Assembly: GCA_040437565.1 (NCBI GenBank)
Contig: JBDOQK010000016.1
Span: 496,001 to 560,000, forward strand
Direction of reading: 5' to 3'
DNA: 64,000 nucleotides
Origin: Albugo candida
Lineage: Eukaryota > Oomycota > Peronosporomycetes > Albuginales
Numbering within the stretch: the first letter of the stretch is position 1; each line of letters starts with the position of its first letter. The position numbers and the translations under genes are program-made. Of the stretch, positions 1 through 10,091 are shown piece by piece. Below the pieces are notes generated by a model. That model was given only the letters and a program-made list of their open reading frames with translations. It was not told the origin of the DNA and did no database searches.

Positions 1-2
1 TG

Positions 3-1691
3 GCCGAAATCAGGAAACTCAACGCAAGATCATGCAATATCCAAGTTAATCGTGCGATTCAGAATTTTCTATACGAGATGATTCAAGATGAACATGAACA
101 AGCAGCCATCAAGTCACTGCAAATAATGATAGAGCTTTATCGGAAACAAATTTGGCACGATACGAAAACTGTAAACGTGATAGTGACGGCTTGTACAAGT
201 AAGAATACTAAACTCGCAGTGATGGGTATAAAGTTTTTTCTTGGAATGGAATGTGTTGATGAAGAGGAAGTCAAAGCTGATCGAACTGGAGACTCTACTG
301 TGAAAGTTGATTATCATTCTCACTCAAAGAAAACAAAAAAACGACTTCGTGAAACAAGAAATGCAATCTCAAAAATTCGACGTGCACGTAAAGGTGAAGC
401 GGGATCCAAGAACAACGTTTTATTCCCCGCAATAGAATTACTAAACGACCCACAAGGCATTATCGAAAAGCAGTTTCGCATGCTGAAAAATTCTATTCAC
501 CGATTTGAAGTACGATTATTGATGATGAACTTTATCAGCCGAATCATTGGGCATTATAAGCTTATCATGATTCCATTTTATTCACTTGTGCAGCGCTATC
601 TACAATCTCATCAGCAAAATGTGACCAGTATATTGGCCTACCTTGTGCAAGCTTGTCACGATGACATTCCTCCAGATGAATTATTACAAGTTGTCAAAAG
701 TATCGCGACAAATTTCATAACAGAAAGATGCTCCTCTGAGGTGATTGCAGTAGGAATGAATGCCTTACGTGAGATTTTCCGAAGAGTACCCCTTCTGCTA
801 GAGTGTGAGGACATGGAGGTTTTCACATCTGACCTCATCATGTACAGCAAAGCAACGGATAAAGGAGTTGTCATGGCATCCCGTGGTGTCCTCAATTTGA
901 TCCGAGAGTGTCATCCGACTTTATTGCGACGGAAAGATCGCGGCAAGCACCATGATGGAGCGGCAAGACCCAGACCGTTTGGTGCGTCAACCGCGGTTGA
1001 GGGTGTTGATGGTGCTGATTTGTTGGCTGCCGCGGAAGCATCCGGTCGCTTTTCAAATGTTGAACTTTCTCTGGAAAACAAGTCTGGAAAGAATGAATTG
1101 GAATCAGATGATGAGAGCTGGGTAGATCTTGAAAGTGGAGATGAAGCAGATCACGCATGTAAAAGCAATGAGAGCCAGAGAAACGAAGAAGAACGCCTTG
1201 AAGGTACATCGACAGCTTCAGAAATGATATCCAGCATCACTAAAGTGGATCAGAAGGACCGTATTGATGCTCGTCGTATATTAACCGCCCTAGACTTCGA
1301 AAGGATTGAAATTCTGAAAAAAGAACGCGCGGAAACTTCTCGAGACCCCAAGAATCGCTCGAAAACACGCCAACAAACGAACGAGAATGAACATGCGTTA
1401 GGCTCAAATGCCGTGACTCCGAATGATCTCGAAGGTTATACGAAAAAGCGACGTTTGACTCAAGAAGAAAGACTTCGAAGTATACTTAAAGGTCGTGAAG
1501 ATTTTCAGCACAAACGGTCCAGCGGCGGAACTACTAACACTGAAAAGAAACGACTTAAGCATTTCATGATGATCAAGAAAAGTAGAAGGGTACAATCCAA
1601 AGTGCTGAAATCCGCACGAGAAATTCAACACACGAAAAATCGACTGGTAAAGAAGCAGATAACAAAACTCAAGAAAAGAAGGAAAATATAA
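3..1691 (+). CDS. SDA1: SDA1 family protein, 60S ribosome biogenesis (5' partial)
   Basis: The reading frame is already open at base 3 (it reads AEIRKLNARSCNIQVNRAI before the first ATG at 78), so the true start lies upstream of the window. SDA1 is a conserved nuclear/nucleolar protein needed for 60S pre-ribosome maturation and export. The family is recognisable from the N-terminal block with LNDPQGIIEKQF, the helical repeat region with FYSLVQRYLQSHQQNVTSIL and HDDIPPDELL, and SRGVLNLIRECHPTLLRRKDRG. An acidic linker follows (ESDDESWVDLESGDEAD), then the Lys/Arg-rich C-terminal tail ending TKLKKRRKI, typical of a nucleolar protein. No intron is needed in the visible part. Stop at 1689-1691. 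The downstream neighbour on the same strand starts 455 bp later. Confidence 0.9.
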   Translation, partial: AEIRKLNARSCNIQVNRAIQNFLYEMIQDEHEQAAIKSLQIMIELYRKQIWHDTKTVNVIVTACTSKNTKLAVMGIKFFLGMECVDEEEVKADRTGDSTVKVDYHSHSKKTKKRLRETRNAISKIRRARKGEAGSKNNVLFPAIELLNDPQGIIEKQFRMLKNSIHRFEVRLLMMNFISRIIGHYKLIMIPFYSLVQRYLQSHQQNVTSILAYLVQACHDDIPPDELLQVVKSIATNFITERCSSEVIAVGMNALREIFRRVPLLLECEDMEVFTSDLIMYSKATDKGVVMASRGVLNLIRECHPTLLRRKDRGKHHDGAARPRPFGASTAVEGVDGADLLAAAEASGRFSNVELSLENKSGKNELESDDESWVDLESGDEADHACKSNESQRNEEERLEGTSTASEMISSITKVDQKDRIDARRILTALDFERIEILKKERAETSRDPKNRSKTRQQTNENEHALGSNAVTPNDLEGYTKKRRLTQEERLRSILKGREDFQHKRSSGGTTNTEKKRLKHFMMIKKSRRVQSKVLKSAREIQHTKNRLVKKQITKLKKRRKI

Positions 1692-2146
1692 ACTGATTCA
1701 AACAGACCTTTTGATGCCACGTGAAATCGCGATCAAAGAGCTTCTGACGTCTCGCAAATCATTCGGATCGTCTGGGCATGAACTAGTATCGGCAGATGGA
1801 GCGTTTCCTGCTTGTCTAATGCACTTATATGGCAATCAATACAAGTGTTTTTCTCAAAAGTCGGATAATCCACTCCTTTCGGATGCTACTTCGGAGTAAA
1901 AAGAGTGGATAATTTAAGCATTGCTACTACATCTTGGAGACTAGGGTGCGAGTCATAGCGGTATGTTCTTTACATTTGAAGCATTAGATATCTTCACTCT
2001 ATTCTACATTTCCCAATACAATCATTCTTATGACGCGTTGCTTGAATGTGTAAGATACACGTCCACCTAACTTATATGAAACGACATTGACCTACTGGGC
2101 GAACTTTCTTCTCAATATATAACCAGTTGATAATCCAAACAAAAAT
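1692..2146. other. intergenic, SDA1 to transporter
   Basis: No supported gene. A 62-codon open frame near 1714-1899 has no recognisable content. The stretch presumably holds the SDA1 3' UTR and the promoter of the transporter downstream. Confidence 0.5.
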
Positions 2147-3878
2147 ATGAAGCAAAATGCAAATCATCGTGCGGTAGTAGGCGGTGTCTCGCCTACTGCT
2201 GGTTCATACAAAGTCAAAAGATACGATTCATATGGCTCTTCGATGAAATCCATTCCAATTGATTGTATTAAACTTGCAACGACTTTGCAAAAACAGCACC
2301 ATACCCCTCACATGAATCATAGCTTCATCAAATCACTATCTTCGTGTTCTGCATCTCCGTCTCCATCGCCTTCTCCGTCTCCGTCTACCTCTACCTCCTT
2401 ACTCCATTCATACTTTGCTACGCAAGCTAAAGGTATCGAGCACAAGCATGACATACTGAATGATGACATGGCTGCGTTCAATGAAGAAGATGACAACGAC
2501 TTGTCCTTTCACAAATCAATCTTCGAGTTTTCTTGCTCCTCAATCACAACAACTCCATCGTCGACAAAGCTTTCATATTGGCAAACATGTTTTCATCTGA
2601 TATCGTTCATGATCGGCTCGGGTTTGCTGTGTCTTCCACTTGCGCTTGTGGAAATTGAATGGACCGGGCTATTACTATTGGTTCTGGCTGGTCTTGTAAA
2701 TATGTACACATCCAAGCTATTAATTCAAGCGCTTGACGTAGTACGTTGGTCAAGTGGAAAGAATGTTTTCTTCAGCGACTTGGGCCGAGAATGCTTTGGC
2801 CAGATTGGTGCTATTTTAACAGCATCACTTGTTTACGTATCGCTGATAATCAATTGTTCAGGTAATAAATTTCGCTTTGCCTGCTGATCTTTTAAAAAAA
2901 TCCATTCAACTTTTTTTCGTAGGATATCTCGGCTTAGCGGCGAGCTTCATCGTGGGTATAACGGATTTTGAACATTACACAGTGCTTTTGATGCTGAGCA
3001 TTTGCGTCTGGACACATGCTTTTGCAAAGTCACTGAAATCACTTGCAGTGTTTTCGGCCTTGAATGTGGCTCTGTGTCTTTGGATGGAAGCTGTCATCGT
3101 TGGAGATGCCATGTATCCGTTGAAGCAGCTTGCATTGGAGCAGTCAGCTTTCGTCTATGAGACTCCTGATCTCTCAAACGCTCCTATATATCTCAAACTA
3201 GCGTATAGCTTCTCATTGCTAGCCAGTGGTTTCGTCAGCCACATCATCGTCCCAAGCTTTTATAACAACATGGAAGATACTAGAAAATGTACCTCAGCCG
3301 TTACCAAATCTCAGGTTGGAGTATTGATGCTGATGTATTTACCAATTTGTGGTATCTCTTATGCGGTATATGGACCAAACATGGAAGCACCAGTGGTTTT
3401 CAATATGCGGAACACATTTGTTCGAAACTTGACAATCATCTTGTACAGCACGCACTTGCTATTGTCTTATAGCATAACGCTTTTCCCGGTCCAAGGAGCC
3501 TTTGAAGCCTATCTAGTGCAGCGGGAGGAAAAATTCGTCAAATACCACGAGAATCATGAACAAAGCACCTCATCTTTTCCAGGAGGGCTTGACAGCATGT
3601 CAGATCCATCTCAACACCTCACTTTCCGAAAGAAGCTTGCTTGCCGCTCCGTTTTGATCGTGATGACAATGTTGTTTAGCAATTGGTTTTTGCCCAGCAC
3701 ATTGGACGTCTTTGCATTTATGCTGATTCCATCCATGCTTTTATCATTGGTTTTACCATGTCTCTTTTACTGGAAGCTGTGTCAGGAGGAGGCTGGATGT
3801 CTTGATGTCATAGCAATCATATTCGTGCTTACACTTGCCGTATTAACCACAACTTGCACGCTAAATATCATCATCTAG
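2147..3878 (+). CDS. AAAP-family amino-acid transporter (2 exons)
   Basis: Exons 2147-2861 and 2923-3878, with a 61-bp intron (GTAATA...TTCGTAG). The join gives NCSGYLGLAAS and a 556-residue protein; the two parts are separate frames unless spliced. After a cytosolic Ser/Pro-rich N-terminus with an SPSPSPSPS tract, the transmembrane core begins near residue 142 with YWQTCFHLISFMIGSGLLCLPLAL, whose GSGLLCLP block is the hallmark of the AAAP/SLC32-SLC36-SLC38 fold. Later membrane segments include SLLASGFVSHIIVPSFYNNM and VGVLMLMYLPICGISYAVYG. The closest general type is vesicular/vacuolar amino-acid transporters. Substrate and membrane cannot be read from the sequence. The start is the first ATG of the frame. 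Confidence 0.85.
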
Positions 3879-4185
3879 AGAGCTATTCCAATATTATTTT
3901 TGCTGATCCAAGATTCTGTACACAAATGATTCGATTATGCACTCGCATATCGCGGCTGAGACGACGATAGTACAAACTCTACACAATCGTGTGTCACGCA
4001 TTTTATTGCAAAGGCTAGTGACAATACCAGAAAGTAGAAAGGATGATACATAATAGTTACAAGTCAGAATTGGATGTTGTTCGTACAAGTAAAATCACGG
4101 GGCGTATTTGTTGGATTCTTCTAAATTCTTACATTAGCGATGTTGGTTCAGCACTCTCACGATGCACATTTGACTGATTTTGAAG

Positions 4186-4392
4186 TCATCTAGACGCATT
4201 GTATGTCGACATAGGACATTGTGAGATAAAACGCATAGCATCATCATCGCCTTTTTGACGAACATTGATATCTATGCAGCCTTGAGAAGGCAGAGAGTTG
4301 CGGAATTGCAACCTTTCCCTTTTGCTACTATTTGTGTTTTTTGCCGTAGACCGGACGGGCCACAGCAAGACCGCTACAATGAGAAGCGACAT
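4186..4392 (-). CDS. possible small secreted protein, 68 aa
   Basis: The ATG-initiated frame starts with a hydrophobic segment (MSLLIVAVLLWPVRSTA) that looks like a signal peptide. A short hydrophilic peptide with two cysteines follows (QGCIDINVRQKGDDDAM...QCPMS). I do not recognise a family. Related but broken copies of the same DNA lie at about 22110-22340 (plus) and 24000-24130 (plus), so this is one member of a local repeat family and the only one with an open frame. It lies downstream of the phosphoesterase gene on the same strand, in a duplicated segment. It could be a small effector-like gene, or a chance frame in repeat DNA. Confidence 0.3.
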   Translation of the reverse strand: MSLLIVAVLLWPVRSTAKNTNSSKRERLQFRNSLPSQGCIDINVRQKGDDDAMRFISQCPMSTYNASR

Positions 4393-4686
4393 TGAATATA
4401 AATTAGGATTGATGTTTTGATGTCAATGTCCTTAGTGTGCTTAAAACGTTCTTAGGTTGCAGGTATACAAATAAAAGAATGGATTGCGTCAAAGGCATTG
4501 TATGATCGTAGTTTTGCATGTGTGACCCCATTCCGCTGCGTTTGTTATGAATCATAATCAAGAACCATCAACTCCAACATGATTCATGCGCCTGTGAAAG
4601 AAGCAAAATGTAGATTATCGTATACATGCAGCAAAGAAAACCATTATCTCGCTGATAGATTAAGAATAAAGCCCTCCTCTCTCATC

Positions 4687-5378
4687 CTAGAGCATCGGAT
4701 AAAGTTCATTGTTTGCACTTCGAGCAGTTCTGAGCCTTGCTCGCCTCCTATACAAGCGAGCTTTTGTTCCAATGTATATCCCAGCAAGCACCAGTATAGT
4801 CACTCCGAAGTGAACGGCCGTCAGAATGAAAGTGACGCACGTCCCGAAGAAGGAAGAATCAAGTGTTTTGTGGATATCAGTATCAGCTACCGACAATGTT
4901 GAAGGCGAAAGATGAATTTGTGTTGTATTAAGACAGCCTTGATACTCGTCCGCTGTAGTCCACCACTGCATGGAGCAAAGCAGAGATGCACGACATAAGG
5001 CATTAGTACACGGTGGTTGCCGATGCGATTGAGCCTTCGTATTCCAATAGTACTGCTCAAGAATATTGNNNNNNNNNNNNNNNNNNNNNNNNNNNNNNNN
5101 NNNNNNNNNNNNNNNNNNNNNNNNNNNNNNNNNNNNNNNNNNNNNNNNNNNNNNNNNNNNNNNNNNNNAGCATCTGTGCCATAAGTTGATACAAATTGCA
5201 AAGAGTCATACAAGTTTGTGGAGATATTCAGATGGACATCTGAAAGATGCAAAATACGCTTTGTAGAAGTAGCGAGCCGCAAGTTCCCATTTACTTTTAT
5301 CGATTGGTGATGGATCGCGTACGATTGCAAGGCTACAGACGCGCTGAAAATGATTAAAATACTGAGAATTTTCCCCAT
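4687..5378 (-). CDS. secreted/membrane calcineurin-like phosphoesterase (interrupted by gap)
   Basis: Minus-strand gene with a 100-N gap at 5069-5168. The N-terminal part starts at ATG 5378 with a signal peptide (MGKILSILIIFSASVALQSYA). It then has ILHLSDVHLNISTNLY, the first metal-binding motif (D-x-H) of calcineurin-like phosphoesterases as placed in acid-sphingomyelinase-like and endopolyphosphatase enzymes. After the gap the frame reads NILEQYYWNTKAQSHR, a Cys-containing stretch, MQWWTTADEYQGCLNTT, and then a single C-terminal transmembrane helix (FFGTCVTFILTAVHFGVTIL) with a short basic tail. The catalytic middle of the enzyme is therefore missing from the assembly; 100 N is a placeholder. 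A second copy of the 3' half lies at 21534-21915. The exact substrate class is uncertain. Confidence 0.6.
5069..5168. other. assembly gap (100 N) inside phosphoesterase gene
   Basis: Flanking sequences do not repeat each other, so real sequence is missing, probably much more than 100 bp because the catalytic core of the enzyme is absent. Confidence 0.95.
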
Positions 5379-7539
5379 GGTGACTTATAAGAGTAAAGAC
5401 GTTCACAATTTTTGGTTCGCAATCGCTCAGTGTTCAATACCATTTTATTTATGGACAACAGTTTTAAAAATAGGTAGCGAAGTTGCCTTTACATTTTTGA
5501 CACCATCCGCGGCTGCTTTTCTGCAAAAACGCGTGAAGGATGGTAGCTATATGATTGCCGGTTTAGATTATAGATGTGTATGGTGACCGAGAAGGCGCAT
5601 GAAGCTTATCAACTTGGATGATCACTGATAGAGCAAACCGAAAAGATGTAAAAGTGAACGAGTAGAGTGAAGGTTTATCGATAGAAGTTGTGGGACGGAG
5701 AGACTGCATGCAGATGAGCACTGACAACTTCGCAATTAAATCAGCTCATACAACAAAATACTGTGTAGCCATGAATTTCCTGCTTCTCTGCACGCAGGTT
5801 ATGTGATCGAGTACGGTCGAGTTGTCTACCACGACTAAAAGCGGCATTATTGATTAAGAATGACCTGGATGATTTGCTTTTTTTGGATCCGAAACAACCA
5901 ATATCCCACGCTACAACTGGTTGTAGCGGATACTCGCCATCAATCTCAGATTCACCTGATCGTCTTTATTGGTTCCAAGTGTACACAGTTTGGTACTGGG
6001 GAGTATTTTTAGCACTGATGCTGGAACCGGAGCCATTTGAAAATTTCAGCCCAGATTACGATACAATGGGAGCTATTTAAAATGCCTATCTTAGCAGTCA
6101 ACTTGCCAACTCTATCGAAAGGAGAGGAAGTTACTACCTAGCAAGTTCTGCAGCAAGCAGTGATGGAGCTTAAGCGACTTCTAGTCTAATGGCTTCTTCG
6201 ATGCGGGCGGTGTTATGAGTAAGTCAATTGAGCATCATATCTGTATCCCGAGGGATAAGACCCTATCATATTGCTCAAGGTTCTTGATCGACAAGATGCA
6301 ATCGTATGAAACGTGCAGTACGTGCGCAGTTTTAAGTGGCTGACCTGCATCATGAAAATCAGAAAATTAAGTCAGCCTAGATCAGACCATTTTCTGCTCA
6401 ATAGATGACAATGGGGAGTCGCAACAGTTGAGCTCGACTCCAAGTGACACGCTGTACACTGTATTTGGTGACTACAGAAAACCCTACTCATGCATCATTC
6501 CATCATTGATGAACCTATGCGTCAGATTAGATGTTCTTTTAGCCTCTTGCTAACATGAATAATAATCGAAGTAACCTTTAAACACCATCTACGATATACT
6601 ATTCTCATAATCCGCTTGTTCGATCCGTATCTGTCCTTGAATGGGTTCACTAAGCATTCAAAGTCATCAAGAGATCATGTTGATATTGGAAAGGACGATC
6701 TGATTGTCGATGAATGGGTGATTAAAAGGCACATATTAGCCATTACCGACCATTCTAGCTCCTAATGCATCATTATCAATTTTACGCAATCAAATTACAC
6801 ATTTTTGTAGCATGTTTGACCACATGACTCATATCAGTTTTGATCCAGACAATACCTTCCTGACGAGCAAAAGGCGTATTTATAGTAAATAGTGTATCGA
6901 ATATATTCTGTATGGCACGCACGGCCCATAGTACAAGGTTACAAGCCTCCTATATGTTGGCTTCTCTCTCAGCGCAACAAACCATCTCGGCTATATCATG
7001 TTATCAAGTTTAAGACCGTCGAACTTTTATATGTTTGGCTAACTGTATACAAGGATAGAGTACTTGGTTGCTGCGTAGTAGTAAGCTGCGACTATGTCAT
7101 GCAGTACCTTACGGTAATACAGAATGGCTCGCACTATGTAACTGAGGAGTTGGAGAAAATGAATATACTCGATCTGAAAATGTAAAGTGAATAGCTCAAT
7201 CGAGTAAACTCATCTCATCTTCGCAATAAGTCTGTCGCTACTAGCATTGCTGCGCATATGTCGTAGTCCTCGTCATGGTTCCTTACTTGCCTATATCAGA
7301 ACGAATGTAGCTGTTTCAGAATTGATATTCACTCGTATAGCAACGTCAGTTACAATGCATCGAAAGGCTAAGCTCTGTATATATGATATGAGCAGATTAC
7401 CAAGACACATCAGTCTCAGCATCATTTCCGTATTACATACTAAAGCTAATGTAGCCTTTCTATGATGGTGGATTTGGTTGAATGAGTCTAAACCTCTGAA
7501 CCATTTGATATGCTCGGTGAGAACAGAAACAAGCAGCAA

Positions 7540-8708
7540 ACTCAAATCCGAGTGAGGCATTGCATTTTTCTGCGGAAATTCCACCACTTTCCACTACATT
7601 CTTCTAAAAAATACAACATTCTGACTGCACCCTGCAATCGCGAGACTGTGAGAATAGTCAAGAGCAACGAGAATCGCTTGTTCGTGTGCCAAGACGATAT
7701 CTGTATCCCAGCTAGCATAATACAATCACAAGTAAGTCAAATATACGATCGAGTTACTATTCACGAATGGGTACTCATTTGTGATATACAAAAACAAAGT
7801 CTCCTCATGATGGAAGTTTTCGACTTACGTCCATTTGCAGGTTACTCATCTGACCTCTTGACGATTGAAGAAAGAATCGAAAAAACTCTAAAGTCGGCAG
7901 AGAACGAAGACATACCACCAATCTACAAGTGTCGTTCTGTAGAACACAGCGGTGACAACTTTGAATTACATTCTCCGGATATGAACTCATTGATAAAGAG
8001 AAGGAGAAGAAACACTCCTTACTATTGTGTATTTGGAAGAGCTACGTGTGTCAGCTCTATTTCCATCCAGCAAGATGCAACATGCACGCATTATTTCATT
8101 AAGGTCGAGCATCACGATACAGAACGTGGAGAGCAAACTTTGGTCAATGTTATGATGATCGGTTCTTTGAGCACACATTTGCACATATGTATGACACCGG
8201 GCAGGTTCATTTTTCTATCCGAAGCTGTCAAAGTGTATTCGCAAGAATGTAAAACNNNNNNNNNNNNNNNNNNNNNNNNNNNNNNNNNNNNNNNNNNNNN
8301 NNNNNNNNNNNNNNNNNNNNNNNNNNNNNNNNNNNNNNNNNNNNNNNNNNNNNNNAACGTGGAGAGCAAACTTTGGTCAATGTTATGATGATCGGTTCTT
8401 TGAGCACACATTTGCACATATGTATGACACCGGGCAGGTTCATTTTTCTATCCGAAGCTGTCAAAGTGTATTCGCAAGAATGTAAAACATTTCTTATGCA
8501 AAGTAAAAATCAAGTATCAGATTGGAGCAAAAGACAAAACCGCATTCTCCTTGGGATCAGCCATCACAAATTTTGACCAATTTCTTACCGTGGAAGATCC
8601 AAGTCACAACAAAGAATGTGCTCACAGGACGAATCTTGCAAGTCATGGGAGACAGGCTCTTTGCTTATGTATGAAGGGCAAGTCACTGATCTTCGTTGGG
8701 AAAAGTGT
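7540..8708 (+). pseudogene. truncated, frameshifted copy of CTC1-like gene 5' end
   Basis: The plus-strand frame reads NRLFVCQDDICIPASIIQSQ and IYDRVTIHEWVLICDIQKQS, nearly identical to the N-terminal part of the minus-strand gene at 10092-13885. It continues through about 140 residues that in that gene are hidden by a gap. Relative to the intact copy it has lost a base at about 8550 (ctccttggga versus ctcctttggga) and has a further indel at about 8630 (caggacgaatc versus caggaaccgaatc). It ends at the arm boundary near 8708, so about two thirds of the gene is absent. A false 133-bp duplication around the gap at 8256-8355 also sits in it. Confidence 0.85.
8256..8355. other. assembly gap flanked by identical 133-bp sequence
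   Basis: Bases 8123-8255 and 8356-8488 are the same 133 bp (both start aacgtggagagcaaac and end gaatgtaaaac). The two contig ends overlap and should be merged; no sequence need be missing. Confidence 0.9.
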
Positions 8709-10091
8709 GTTGGCAGGTGAGCGAAGATGCGTTGTTCCAGGAAAATTGCCAAAACTGAGGTTTTATTTAAGACACTGTTAAGTTCTTTCAACAAAAGACA
8801 CTTTTAATTGTACTATTTCTCGTGACGATATGGTGAGATAGTCATTGATTTGGGTGGATTAGCTGTCCAATGCGTCATCTTTTCACAAAGCTACGCTCGT
8901 TGTAAGGGCAGCCCTCACCATACACGAAATTTGCAGCCTATCATCCATTTAAGAAAGGTGTCGAAATGTTCTTTTCTTTTCTGATCACATCGACGCATCT
9001 CTAACGAAGTCATGATCTGCATGGCAAGCCCGTTCTTGAACAAGACAGCACGATAATTGTCTACTATTTGCTGGTTGATGGGCTCGGTTGCTATCGCAGG
9101 TCCATAGGTGATATTTTTCTATGGATATCGGGAGGACTCAATAATTATCAGGGCACTATCTTACTTTTGAAGAGTTGAAGGTCGGGCAACACCCAAGACG
9201 TCGGTCGGTGCTGAAGATAAGACTTATGGCTGGTGAACGAGGACCTCACTGGTCGAGCAATGATATAACTATCGGTAAGTTCTTCAAGTTCACGTTCCAT
9301 TTCAATCGGATACATGACAGAACTTTTGTAAATAATCGATTGTTGACTCCATCAGAAACGCTCGTGGAGGTGTAGCTTCGTGTAGCTTCACTGAAGAACC
9401 TTGTCTAGAGTGACCAGGAGATAGTGAAGCTCAGTTATCATTGCATGATGGATGAAGTCCCTGGTTCGATTGACTTTAGGCTCGTTGCAATTTACGGAGT
9501 CGCAATCAAGGTGAATTGCATATAAATTCTGAATTCTATGTAATGCTCTAGATCAGATAGAATTTCGTAGAAGAGCGAAGCAGAGTCGCGATACTTCCAC
9601 AGAAACGTCAGTAGATGTGCATAAAACACTGATATAATTATTTGTCTGGAAACGTAACAGTCAGCTTCGTGGCCCTACTTGCTCACAAAAGCGTTCATAT
9701 AGTGTTCACGCCTAGCCTTACAGCAGACATGACTCACGGGTAGGAAACGTTCTTCATATAGCTATCATTGGACGGTGCTTTGTTGTAGTAATTATTTCAA
9801 GTACACATTTTCTGCTGTGTCGTTGAATGCCATACTCTAATAAAGAAACCTTGACCGGATAATTGTGACAAGCCGACAGGCTTTTGCTCTACTCGATTCG
9901 GCATAATTGATAGGCAGCCTTGTACCATGATCGTTAATTGCGATTCAAGTCATCACTGAGGAAGCGTTGTGCAGCCGAACGAGGTCAGCCACTTCTCATA
10001 AGCATATGAACAAACTTTCAGCAATTCATGGAAGACCATGAAGACACAATTTGAACCATAAGAGCACTTGTCACAGTCTTCCATAGATGGC
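8709..10091. other. intergenic, no recognised gene
   Basis: About 1.4 kb between the left arm and the 3' end of the CTC1-like gene. Frames are short and none has recognisable content. It forms part of the 4.4-kb spacer of the inverted duplication. Confidence 0.5.

Larger units (their letters stand above)
4200..5984. repeat. segment A, with an inverted partial copy at 21183-22340
   Basis: This segment holds the small ORF, the phosphoesterase and a short module at 5730-5984 (which reads NDLDDLLFLDPKQPISHAT and CSGYSPSISDSPDR). It reappears in opposite orientation at 21183-22340 as module, gap, phosphoesterase 3' half and downstream region. The copies differ by scattered substitutions: the two phosphoesterase C-termini are clearly related but not identical (for example TQIHLSPSTLSV versus TEFYLSTSTFST). 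This is therefore an old duplication rather than an assembly double. Confidence 0.8.
5986..8708. repeat. left arm of large inverted duplication
   Basis: From cagtttggtactggggagt at 5986 to aaaagtgt at 8708 this DNA matches the reverse complement of 15743-13074. Substitutions and small indels are scattered throughout; the right arm, for instance, carries about 60 extra bases near 15390-15450. The 5986-7500 part has no intact gene: frames are short and interrupted. In the right arm the equivalent of 6070-6180 is more open (MPMLAVNLPTLSKGEEVSTQ, unrecognised), while here it has a TAG. The 7540-8708 part is a decayed copy of the 5' end of the CTC1-like gene. Confidence 0.85.

Noticed and set aside
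1711-1899. 62-codon frame after SDA1
   Set aside because: It starts at TTG/ATG with no recognisable content or signal and lies in the SDA1 3' region; probably chance.
7510-8388. Independent plus-strand gene of 292 aa
   Set aside because: It is the decayed inverted copy of the CTC1-like 5' end, and its last codons come from translating through N.
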